From: Stentor coeruleus
Lineage: Eukaryota; Ciliophora; Heterotrichea; Heterotrichida; Stentoridae
Assembly (NCBI GenBank): GCA_001970955.1
Contig: MPUH01000143.1
Location: forward strand, 1 to 64,000
Direction of reading: 5' to 3'
Length of the DNA: 64,000 bases
The notes under the pieces are model-generated. The model was not told the origin of the DNA, searched no databases, and worked only from the letters and a program-made list of their open reading frames with translations. Position 1 is the first letter of the stretch; the number at the start of each line of letters is the position of its first letter. Both the position numbers and the translations under genes were made by a program. Positions 53,301 to 60,803 of this stretch are shown here, piece after piece.

Positions 53301-54580
53301 TTACAAATTATTTACAGTTGGTATTTTTAACATCACAATTTGAGTTGAAATGGCCGAGTTATGTTGAAGAGCTATTTACTGTGCAAAAAAGTGTTGCTAC
53401 AGCTTCAGATAGAATTTATTCACTTGATTGCTATTTTTCTAATAACGGACAGAGCTATGAAGAAACTTTTTATACTAAACTTCTTATAACTGTGATGCTT
53501 CCGATGATTATATGGAGCTTTGCTTTTATATTATGGGTTGCAATTTGTATGTATAAAAAGACTTGGAGGTATTTAAAAAAACAGTACTTTACAACTATGA
53601 TTGTATTATTTTTCTTAATATACCCAAATATTGTCCAAGTGCTTTTTTCTGTTTTTTCTTGTACAATGATTAAAGGAAAAGGGTATTGGATGAGTGGCAA
53701 TCTTGCGATTAAGTGTTGGAAAGGAGGACATTTAAAATACGGTCTCTCAATATCTTTACCTGGCATAATAGTATGGGCATTAGGTGTTCCTACTATAGTC
53801 TTAACTATAATCTCAAAACGATATCGCTATCTTTCATCTGATACAAATAAAGTGATTTTCGGGTTTATCTACAACGGTTATAAACAATCTCGTTTTTTCT
53901 GGGAATTCGTCATACTCTATAGAAAAATCCTCATAATCTGTGTCGCAGTTTTTATGACTGAACTTGTTGAATCCCTTCAGGCATTAACTTTAGTAATCAT
54001 CCTTTTGGTATCACTTTATCTTCAATATGAATTCAAACCTTATAACAAGCATCATCTTAATCATATGGAAGTTGAAGCAATTTTAACAGCTACAGTGACA
54101 ATTTATTGTGGAATGTATTATTTGACAAATGAAATCAATGAAGCTTTTAAAACTATTTTGTTTATTTTTATAGCTTTTGGGAATCTTTACTTTATTTTGT
54201 ATTGGCTTTATTTCATGCTTCAAGCTGTTATTGATTTACTTAGCACTTTTTTGCCAACTTTAAGGAAGATAAGAGGTAAGAATGATCCATATCCTCAGTA
54301 TGTAAATGCTAATAAATTAATACGTGAAGGAGTTTATAAAGATGAGGAAGAAGGTATTTTAAAGTTTACAATGATTAAAAAATCTAGAGATAATATGATA
54401 ACAAGGTTAGAAATTCCTGGAGTTAAAAGTATGAAAGATTTATACATAGAAGTAATGAAAAAACTAAGTCAGAAAAAAGAAATCATACATGAAGTTAGTG
54501 AAGAAAACTTAAAATCGGGCGATATCCTTGAGGAATTACATCTTGAAAGTGAGAAAAATTCCAATGATGAAGATAATTAG
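47387..54580 (+). CDS. Giant surface protein: LNR repeats, beta-helix, multi-TM
   Basis: About 2373 residues once the 24-codon gap duplicate at 49163-49305 is removed. A signal peptide (MWNLIASFLFVKALDLSFPY) leads into six or more LIN-12/Notch-type repeats, each C-x(5-8)-C-x3-C-x(4)-C with the DxxCDExCNxxxCxxD pattern (SNCDESCNSIECGFDLGDC). A long right-handed beta-helix (about 440-1680) carries repeats such as GNGGALYI and NNSAISEGGAL, like chlamydial Pmp and other pectin-lyase folds. A Cys-rich block (CPTGATCPGGWEIFPESGYW) then precedes about nine TM helices and an acidic tail. The architecture suggests a cell-surface adhesion/receptor protein. No introns. The next gene starts 16 nt downstream. 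Confidence 0.85.
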   Translation: MWNLIASFLFVKALDLSFPYECSDYICKSFNIDNSACDNSCMIPPCNYDSEDYISDTWAKRFLESGCFTSCLDTGCDHNKLGDSNCDESCNSIECGFDLGDCGYCAPGCTKSMLENSSCDNACKTRECMFDNNSCGWCAEGCFLEDLTSSTCKDECNNSDCEYQNYVCTSSFCADGCSPDMQTDNVCDEKCNNEACDYDNWSCACSTGCTDEFFNDSVCHSECDNADCNYQNNVCGDCASGCFYSMKGDNTCDEKCNNENCDYDWGDCGCAPGCNSLFDYNSGVWTWDIDSCKKECLVEECLFNYHVCSNAFYIRAAWFQQVINGDYSSALDFTDCSTNYECSETELKTIDSTGTCTSGCDSSTCYYCMGLSTLSSSCTRTDGDNCLLCSTTNKQIYDYCLDGDCPPGFAVISELTSKFLNVKVCLRVPERNSGNNFYYIYVDNQGSNDGSGTELNPMNSLAKALQIVTRKYTKIILNSGVHMFKKETATNELINDLYSPLDTAVDLQLEELWIQGSDEKNKPTIQLNTDLMVLYTQAKMFYIKNLIIDGKYSLKSECSLDTCKYCPYYTPNGDLYINDKFEFIDDITKYAENCDDFQDSNFITIPSGSSLHMENXNCDDFQDSNFITIPSGSSLHMENVEVNNFQQQFNSFIYAEGSVYLENVEFDKIQASSSGVFIYMTKSSEDVIFEFKGGKVKNLNYGYEYRTDIFQSGFFKGIDIKDFVLDDVEFEYNFVLSGINESSYEYLIFIQDFLGTVSITSCTFSNSFVNGLIYLDTTSLSYDTYTVDRFNIIDQYSEIHFSILNTDFNTISSLSCIICFNMQTIVQNIDIKNSTFTNIAASGYGVLIITNTGGYETEEIKGSWIWMTANSQSQEYFVSPRYYNTENLIFTDIYLSGDLIKAIQYPNIICKNTSISHVSDMTYTDINTHIYSILKTHTYVSNEILDGQISISTCDHTFSIDTSFEAEMYDMFIEDINCSKGYVMKLVECDDMEIYGITIIDLTSTSSYEAFYMEENSNVEITDVYIENVYRENPSLFVIEYSDSVALENIIGYNLESSYRSIFYLDSILKIGISSINCTNCVSQQGNGGALYIIPVTKESSISIINFTCTGCSANSGYGGGIYIDSYSINLKHSFKLSYSVFTSCSAVDGAAIYISDRVSFSDALIFNISIVTSTSMQGGVITDKHKSGVLNIKEYTSKLNTAYNAGLKGVYSYSALVLNIEEMTVENSDAIDSILALSSLNSETIAHIINFKVLGSSAPSIDATKMVLDVSKFFTNSGQGFKLSTETVLIGTDLTFSYLTGYAISASYSCTITITNSIFEHISSGPALLISNDCIFTVTDTDFFNISSTSPGIALYMSMCKGQNSFERCQFSGCSSTTGSLIEMQESLLNLNDCSIKDNESLAMTPGISLISSDLVVNKTNFKDQFGAMGSFLYLSTYSDAEINECLFENGEATSGGAISAIMSSVKITDCLFTGNTASENGGALHGITSSNFTIHSTAFLNNSADKSGSSIYFSGESLEILFSSFTAESSNIYIIELISIKSFIFKDSSLKGYDSPGIYSSYSTSFSVNNSDFSNLQGALHLISSEIIEWAHKINNCTFKNNQGTKGGAVYSSDVSIYIIDSTFSDNSAEYGGGLYFSCPSLKCSFTVNKTSFTNNSAISEGGALKWNDKKPIMENITFIDNTAAYGGNTASLPAKLSSKSSSRYLLDSLYCVPGNICNETLVISLEDSSGNVMTLDNTSVATLSSESSDHSVSGITKVTAETGVFTFTNFTISGLPGSYMNLSISTSTIDPSKGEEVGDDVKYENSLSFLVYLRECTIGEQESTTACTECSGQTYLIDPDTACLSCPTGATCPGGWEIFPESGYWKAETMATTIYSCPISDSCLGSQNESDYTGTCASGYIGNKCYACDNGYSRAGSGKCGSCPSTIANAFILCVLIIFFIIVGVVLVRSTLKSAYSPKALHSIYIKIFTNYLQLVFLTSQFELKWPSYVEELFTVQKSVATASDRIYSLDCYFSNNGQSYEETFYTKLLITVMLPMIIWSFAFILWVAICMYKKTWRYLKKQYFTTMIVLFFLIYPNIVQVLFSVFSCTMIKGKGYWMSGNLAIKCWKGGHLKYGLSISLPGIIVWALGVPTIVLTIISKRYRYLSSDTNKVIFGFIYNGYKQSRFFWEFVILYRKILIICVAVFMTELVESLQALTLVIILLVSLYLQYEFKPYNKHHLNHMEVEAILTATVTIYCGMYYLTNEINEAFKTILFIFIAFGNLYFILYWLYFMLQAVIDLLSTFLPTLRKIRGKNDPYPQYVNANKLIREGVYKDEEEGILKFTMIKKSRDNMITRLEIPGVKSMKDLYIEVMKKLSQKKEIIHEVSEENLKSGDILEELHLESEKNSNDEDN
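49163..49305. repeat. Assembly-gap self-overlap (71 bp x2)
   Basis: Positions 49163-49233 equal 49235-49305 around N 49234. The insert is 72 nt and stays in frame, so it silently adds 24 false residues to the surface protein. Confidence 0.9.
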
Positions 54581-54596
54581 TTATAATAATAAGATT

Positions 54597-55472
54597 ATGC
54601 AAAAAAGCCAGTCAGCTAAAAATTTCGTTGGAAGAGTTACCACTGGAGGGTTGAATTATCATAAAGATACTCATGCTTTTGATTCATCAATGGTTCCTGA
54701 TAAAGCTAGAGATGCAGTAGCGGAAATTCGTGAATTGACAGCTGCAGATATTTTATGTCTGAAACCTCCAGCATGGAATAAAAGCACCTATGTTGACCGA
54801 ACTAAATATTATACCGACCAATTACCTTTAAGGAAAAAAAAGTTTGAAATCCACCTTGGCCTTCAAGATTTTCACGAATTAGAACCCCATGCTAACAAAA
54901 TATATAAAGGAACAGAATTACGGAATAACTACACAGGGTGGAATGTAAGTACATATTTCGAGCAAAATGAGCTTAAAAAACGCTTAAAAAATCTGTAAAA
55001 GCCAATTAGGACTGAAAAATCATCAAAAGCAACAGCAAAAGTGTCTCAAAAAATCCAAAATTATTTAAAACCCAGTTTATCTCAAACTAAATTTAATGAA
55101 AAGCTTAGAGATGAAAAAATCAGTGATTATGAATTGAGGAATAAGATTAGAGAACAATATTTGTATGAATGCCCGAAATCAAGCGCTGAAAAGACATCAG
55201 CTGAGGTTTTTAAAAGGATATTAGAATATAAACTTAAAGTGAAACAGGGAGAAATAGCGAATATGAATACAGATGATGAAACTTATAGACCATCTTTGAA
55301 TAGGAATTTAGTTCGTAACATAGAAAAAAAACGTGTTCATGATGGAGTTTGGATGTACTCAGAAGCTAATCAAAAGGAGTCATGGTCATGCTGTATGTGT
55401 GAAGATTTTAATGCACCTGGCTGTATTGTGAAAATCAGAAATAAGGATAGATGGATTACTATTTCGTTATAG
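54597..55472 (+). CDS. Unrecognised protein with one 15-nt intron
   Basis: Exons 54597-54994 and 55010-55472 join across GTAAAAGCCAATTAG (phase 2) to give 286 residues, starting MQKSQSAKNFVGRVTTGGLN. The first exon has YHKDTHAFDSSMVPDKARDA and a Lys-rich stretch. The C-terminal part ends WSCCMCEDFNAPGCIVKIRN, with four cysteines in a C-C-x-C...C arrangement. That W-x-C-C ending recurs in some flagellar/axonemal proteins of protists, but I cannot name a family. The ATG is 16 nt after the stop of the giant surface protein gene, so the two probably share transcription or the promoter lies inside the upstream coding region. Confidence 0.75.
54995..55009 (+). other. 15-nt intron
   Basis: GTAAAAGCCAATTAG, phase 2. 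Its removal joins NL and TEKSSKATAK in one frame. Confidence 0.85.
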
Positions 55473-55917
55473 ATATTAGCTTTTGATTATTTTAAGCATT
55501 TTTTAATGCGATATGATTTTCATAGAAGTTTGATATGATGAATTAAGTGATTTAATATTAAAAAGTGAAAAATAGGTATGATTAATGAATATATTTAAAT
55601 TATTTATTGAAAAATATAGGATTGATATAAATTATATGCTAACTTATAAAAATGCACAGGTTTATAGTATAAATTTGGTTTCTTATTTTTATGATTTTAT
55701 AATTATGAGATATTTTATATGAATATTTAGATTTATCATTTGATCGAGTAAAGTATTAGAAAACATAATGAAAATCTTGGTATAATTAAAAATTTAAACT
55801 ATCTTGAAAGCTAAGCAATTCTCATATCTTTGGATATAAATTAAAAAAATAAGGAAAAAACCTAAATTTTTTGTCTGATGATAATAAATACAGAATAATC
55901 ATAATTATAAATAAGAA
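55473..55917. other. Convergent intergenic, no gene seen
   Basis: AT-rich and G-biased on + after the upstream gene. Nothing recognisable. Confidence 0.6.
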
Positions 55918-56748
55918 TTAATTGTTATTTTGAGTTAAATTTTGGTCAGTTGCATCTAAAATACTCCCATGAACTATTTTTTCGCAGCTCAATAGTTTCT
56001 TGCTTTCAGCAACTTGACCTATCTGTTCAATTTTTTCTTTATTTACTATAAAAAAGTCTATAAACATAATTATTCTTTGCTTCGTTTCTTTTATCGACTT
56101 AAAATATTTAGCCACCAAGCTTCGAAGTAATTTTAAATATTTTATCCTTTTTTTAGCATTTTTTTCTGTAAAATTCTCGTATTTTCTTATAATTGCACTT
56201 GTTTTAACCATAAGTGTGTGATAGAATTTTATTTTCTTATATTTTCCATAAATTTTTTCTAACATTTGAGCAAAGTCATTCCAAGAGTTGATGAGCTCAT
56301 TATGATTTTCTTTAAGTCCAACAATTTTTAAATAAGGACAAACATTATCAAATGTTACTCTTAATTGATTAGCCATTAAAGTAGTAGTCAATACAATCAG
56401 ACCCTTTTCTAAGCAAAAATCCGGCATACACACAAAGTGAACATTCGAATAAAAAAAACTCTGACTTGAAATAAAATCTTTATAATCATTTAAAATTATT
56501 TCCATTTCATTCGCATGCTCAACAGAACCAAAAATCCCAATATCATATAAGCTTTTAAGATTAATCCTGAATATTTTCTCTTCAGGATCAGGTATTTTAA
56601 ATTTTCTGCATTTAATATCAAAATCTACCTCATTTTCAGATGAATCTAAGATTTTTTGATATATAGCATTAAGGTAAAAAGGAGTAATTGAAGGGGTGAT
56701 GATTTTTACCCTTTCTGTATCATTTTTTCTTGAAGGAACACAACCCAT
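55918..56748 (-). CDS. Unrecognised protein with N-myristoylation/palmitoylation signal
   Basis: Encodes 276 residues. It begins MGCVPSRKND: Gly2 with Ser at position 6 fits N-myristoyltransferase sites and Cys3 fits S-palmitoylation, the dual lipid anchor seen in many signalling proteins. The rest is a helical, Lys/Ile/Phe-rich chain (VDFDIKCRKFKIPDPEEKIF, LMANQLRVTFDNVCPYLKIV) with no motif that I recognise. It probably sits on the inner face of the plasma or ciliary membrane, by inference from the N-terminus only. It is isolated, with about 450 nt and 1 kb of flanks. Confidence 0.72.
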   Translation of the reverse strand: MGCVPSRKNDTERVKIITPSITPFYLNAIYQKILDSSENEVDFDIKCRKFKIPDPEEKIFRINLKSLYDIGIFGSVEHANEMEIILNDYKDFISSQSFFYSNVHFVCMPDFCLEKGLIVLTTTLMANQLRVTFDNVCPYLKIVGLKENHNELINSWNDFAQMLEKIYGKYKKIKFYHTLMVKTSAIIRKYENFTEKNAKKRIKYLKLLRSLVAKYFKSIKETKQRIIMFIDFFIVNKEKIEQIGQVAESKKLLSCEKIVHGSILDATDQNLTQNNN

Positions 56749-57814
56749 TATTTATAAACTTGTAAACTTAATTGGCCTTAAAATCTTATAACAAAATAAG
56801 TATTATCGATTTTAAAGGCAAATATTTATCGGCTTTAGGTGATAAATATTGTATTTTTTAGATTGAATTTGAGTTGAGTTAAAAATTGGAATACAAGAAA
56901 AATAATGGAAAATAACTTATGAAAAAATGCGGATTGAAAAAATATATTAACGCATACTTTTGAAAATTTTGGAATAAGAATCTAGAAATTTTGGATGATG
57001 GATATAGATAATATGGGAGTAGAGGATGATGTATGTGCTTATGGCTTTATATGATTTATTATAAACAATGATAAGTGAAATATTTGTATACTGTTTATTA
57101 TTTGATAAAGTTGATTGCATACAATGTTTTAGGGAATAAGTTAATTATGATAGGGTAACTAAGTTTGCTTGTTAAGGCTGCTGCATTTTTCTCTATAATA
57201 AAATCAAAATATCACTATTTTTTTCATTTATATCCCATACAATACTTCTCAATATTTTACTCAAATCTTATTTAAAATCAGCATATGTATTACCCCAACA
57301 GTTTTTTATTAGCATATTTCGCATTTCTATACCCAAATTATAATCTCACTGATATCATTTTATAAAATTATTTCTGTATAGTAATAAATTGCTTATAAAA
57401 CTCATTAAAATTTAATCTTAACATAACTTCGTCAAGTGGTAGATTAAAACTATCAACTGCTTTTATTCCAAAAACACAATTTATTAGTATAAATAATCCC
57501 TTGTTTAAAAAAAAAATCTAGTATATTTTATTTTTATATTTATACAAAACATAAACCATACTTGAAATCTTCAAAACTAAATCCTGACTGTTTAATTGTA
57601 AATCTAAGCTTGCCTAATTGCAGGTTTTCCTCCAAAGTACTCTGTGCCTAAACAAAAAATCCATCAATAATCCCATTACCGCATTATCAGATTGAAGTGG
57701 TAAAACCATCATCTTAGCAAATCTTACAAAAAAATCAATGAAGATTTACTTCTTACAAGTAAAAAGTAGTTCATCGCCAAAAATAATATGCTCTTATTAC
57801 TAAAAAAAAATGAA
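56749..57814. other. Intergenic with one coding-like relic
   Basis: Mostly AT-rich spacer. The only structured part is 57540-57790 on the minus strand, listed separately. Confidence 0.55.
57540..57790 (-). pseudogene. Coding-like relic of unknown family
   Basis: Minus strand, two frames in succession: FFVRFAKMMVLPLQSDNAVM followed by GLLMDFLF, then after one frame change AQSTLEENLQLGKLRFTIKQ and SGFSFEDFKYGLCFV and a stop. The protein-like composition over 80 codons is hard to get by chance. It starts 25 nt beyond the stop of the tail-anchored coiled-coil gene. No family recognised. Confidence 0.4.
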
Positions 57815-59544
57815 TTATCCAAACGTTTTAAAAACAAAAAATACTATCAAAGCCAACACAAAACCTAAAACCACAGGATCAAATGTTTCTCTTGATGGGA
57901 CATAATCTGTTATTTTCAAACTTTGTAATCCTTTTTTTTTATATTTATCATAATATGTCTCTTCATCTTTATCATCTTGTCTAAAAAGATTTATTTCTTG
58001 CATCCTATCTTTACATCCTTCCTCCTTCTTTATACTCCTAGCCTTAGATGACATTATAATTTCCTCATTATCCCTATCAAGATCCTTAAACATCACAGAT
58101 TTATTTATAGGACTAGTATTTTCTTTATCTTCTATATCACATAAAATCTCATCATTTTGTAATTCCCCTTTATTCCCCATAAGACTTTCAACCCTTCTTG
58201 TGTTATCAAAAGAAAACATCCCTATCTTATTAGTTGTATCTTGAGTTTTTTCATACATAGACGTAAAAAGCTTAGATTTTGTTGCACTTCTTATAAGGAC
58301 TTCTTGGTTTTTTATCATATCATCCACTTTTTTCTTAAGCTCAGTATATTCTTTTTTCCTTGCACTAGAAGTGAGCTCTTTTTTTATTATATCCTTATCA
58401 ATCTTATGTATTTCATCAGTGATTTTCTGTATTTCCTCATCAGCCAAAACCAAATTCTTCATCTGAGCCTCTTTTTTGTTACAAGCCACCAAAAACTCTT
58501 CATGAATCTCCCTATTTTTATCTTTCAAACTCTCAATATTGCTTTTATATATCTCATTACTCACTTCTAAATCTTTTATTTTTTTCAATAATTCATCATA
58601 TTCTTTTTTCTTAACCTCAAGTTCTTTAGCTTGTTTAGCTAAAAACTCTTTATCATTTGTACTTTTAGCCCTCATTTTAGCTAATTGATGTATAAGTGCT
58701 TCACTTCCTATAATTTTACTTATCTCTTGCTCTTTGATTTGGAATAAAGGGACTAAAACATTTGCATAATTTTCTGATATCTCGTTGATTTTATCTTCAT
58801 ATTCATGATATTCATTTTCAACAGATGCAACTTCTTTTTCTTTTTGATCAATTTTCTCTTTAAGAATATTAACTCGAGATTCTAATTCCAAGTTTAATTG
58901 TTTTTTGGTTTTGATCTCAGATTCAGCTTTTTGGATTTTTGTTAGGATCATTTCTTTTTGAGGGCTAAGATTTGTCCCGTCTGTATGAGTGATTATAGGT
59001 TTTGATGATTTTAAAACTTCTTCAATATGAGAGGATAGGATTTCTTCCCATAAACGTTCGAAGTATACATTTGAATTACCAAAGACTATATCAAGAAATA
59101 CANGATAGGTTTTGATGATTTTAAAACTTCTTCAATATGAGATGATAAGATTTCTTCCCATAAACGTTCGAAGTATACATTTGAATTACCAAAGACTATA
59201 TCAAGAAATACATCATTTGCGAGATCGATTGTGTAAGTGTCTATGAGATTATCATAGAAATCTAAGGATGAGTTGCTGATATCTAAAAGGTTTTTTGAGG
59301 TACTGAGGATTGGTGGAATTAAAAATTTGCTTTCTTGGATTGTTGTGATACTAGGCTTGGATTCTTGGCTTTTTGATAATGATGAGGTTTTAGGCTGAGT
59401 TTTATCAATAGAAATCTCTAAATCAGGATCATTTATGCTTGTTTGGAGTAAATTTTTAGGTATCTCGAATCCTGAACTAAATCTCTTTTTGTTTGGGACT
59501 TTAAGAATTTCTTCCATATTATTCTTATCACTTAAGATTTTCAT
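57815..59544 (-). CDS. Tail-anchored coiled-coil protein
   Basis: The frame is interrupted by an N at 59103 with ~108-bp duplicated flanks. Collapsing them gives 1620 nt, 539 residues, starting MKILSDKNNMEEILKVPNKK. The N-terminal 150 are Ser-rich and mixed. A long coiled coil covers roughly 170-400 (LELESRVNILKEKIDQKEKE, EHEEFERVKS-like heptads). An acidic linker follows, and the last 20 residues are hydrophobic (DPVVLGFVLALIVFFVFKTF). This C-terminal TM with a coiled-coil body is the tail-anchor plan of SNARE-like, tethering or ER-contact proteins. No SNARE 0-layer pattern was identified, so the role is open. Confidence 0.75.
58995..59212. repeat. Assembly-gap self-overlap (~108 bp x2)
   Basis: Positions 58995-59102 recur at 59105-59212 around N 59103, differing at a few bases (GAGGATAGGA/GATGATAAGA). 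It lies inside the tail-anchored coiled-coil gene. Confidence 0.9.
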
Positions 59545-59619
59545 CTGATCTTATATGAAAATCCTAATAACACTTTTTCAAAACCTAACTTCATGTGATT
59601 TATAAGATTTTATATATAA

Positions 59620-59832
59620 CTAATTTAGATTAGCATACTGTGCCAAGAATTCCTCATCATAAATAATCCTTATAGTTAGTGAGCAACTAGGGCACCTTGC
59701 TATTTCCTCTCCCATAAGCAAATCTTCTAAGAGTATCTCAAACCGATCTCCACAAGGACAAGGGTAATAAAATGTTCTATCTTCTTCAACCCACTCCATG
59801 TCTTCGATTTCGATTTCATCATAGACACTCAT
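59620..59832 (-). CDS. DPH3: DPH3 (KTI11), diphthamide synthesis and Elongator zinc protein
   Basis: Encodes 70 residues, the usual DPH3 size (about 70-90). The CSL zinc finger is complete: [20 protein letters not shown] (CxC) and [13 protein letters not shown] (CxxC), preceded by the conserved acidic [17 protein letters not shown]3 donates electrons to DPH1/DPH2 in the first step of diphthamide formation on elongation factor 2 and also serves the Elongator tRNA-modification complex. It is the smallest fully recognisable gene here. The coiled-coil gene lies 75 nt downstream. Confidence 0.95.
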   Translation of the reverse strand: MSVYDEIEIEDMEWVEEDRTFYYPCPCGDRFEILLEDLLMGEEIARCPSCSLTIRIIYDEEFLAQYANLN

Positions 59833-60253
59833 AAGAAATTATAAATGTCTTATTATATAACTATAAAATAAAAAGATTATATATAATATTTATTGTGCAA
59901 AGTAGTGAGTTTGATCCCATTTTTTTGGTCTGGGATGTAGAGGATTACACATTTAATACCTGCATAAACCATATAAAGCCACACAATGTTACTTGCTTTT
60001 ACCTAATCTTTAATTTCAAACACATTAGATGGTTCTTTAAAATATATTGAATTACATAAATTACTATAAAATTTGTATTAAAATGTATTGAAAAACCAAT
60101 AAGCTTACTATAAGCATATATACCAACAATCTAACTCTATCCTTTTATCATAAATACTTCATATACCAACAATCTAACTCTATCCTTTTATCATAAATAC
60201 TTCATCAATCATCTTTATTCCTTTCTACCTTTATCCCACATCTTTATAATAAC
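59833..60253. other. Intergenic, includes a 43-bp tandem duplication
   Basis: Spacer before the DPP3 relic. No gene. Holds the repeat at 60118-60203. Confidence 0.6.
60118..60203. repeat. 43-bp tandem duplication
   Basis: ATATACCAACAATCTAACTC... is repeated exactly (60118-60160 and 60161-60203), with no N. Confidence 0.88.
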
Positions 60254-60690
60254 TCAAATAAACAGCAATATCTCAAACCTACACTCCTCATAAGCGCTTG
60301 AATGCTTAGCAAACTTCGAGCTCCAAGTCTCCCCATGCATATACGATCTATCAATTTTCTCTTTAGTCGCATGGTTAATCACTTCCCTATCAAAATTTAA
60401 ACACCCATCTTTATTTTCTTGTAACACTTTCCATCCCATATCCCAAAAGTTCATGTAAAGTAATAGCGACAATTTCAGTAATATCATACATATCAGATAT
60501 AATAATTTCAGAATCCTCATTATTTAAAAACTGTAATATGTTTTTCTTCACTTTCGTATACGCATTTCATAAATTAACATTTTTAAACCCTTCTTTGTTC
60601 CTAATATCATCATAATCAGGGATATTTTCACCAATCAATACACAAGAACTAGGAAAATTTATTATATTAAAACTATTAAAATCAGTTGAT
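60254..60690 (-). pseudogene. Decayed dipeptidyl peptidase III (M49) fragment
   Basis: Minus-strand pieces in order: FPSSCVLIGENIPDYDDIRN and KEGFKNVNL, then ITEIVAITLHELLGYGMESV in one frame, then ENKDGCLNFDREVINHATKE and SYMHGETWSSKFAKHSSAYE plus ECR in another. DPP3 has PxGINIPNYDDIR, GFKNVSL, HELLGHGSGKL, FNFD, GETWDSKF and SYEECRAE in that order, so identity is clear. The zinc motif HELLGH reads HELLGY, and at least one frame change and a stop intervene. Both ends of the gene are missing. It is a dead fragment of a host peptidase gene, squeezed between DPH3 and RNA polymerase I. Confidence 0.85.
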
Positions 60691-60803
60691 TAGAATTAAT
60701 TTTTCTTAAAATTCCTGACCCTAAGGGTTTTAGGAGTATTTCCAACCCTTTTAACAAATCGCTAACTAAAAGCCAAAATGCCTACTGATTGAATAGTTAA
60801 TAA

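Noticed and set aside
60254-60520. An 88-residue open frame as a gene
   Set aside because: It is one frame of the DPP3 relic; its start is in a shifted frame over the zinc-motif region.
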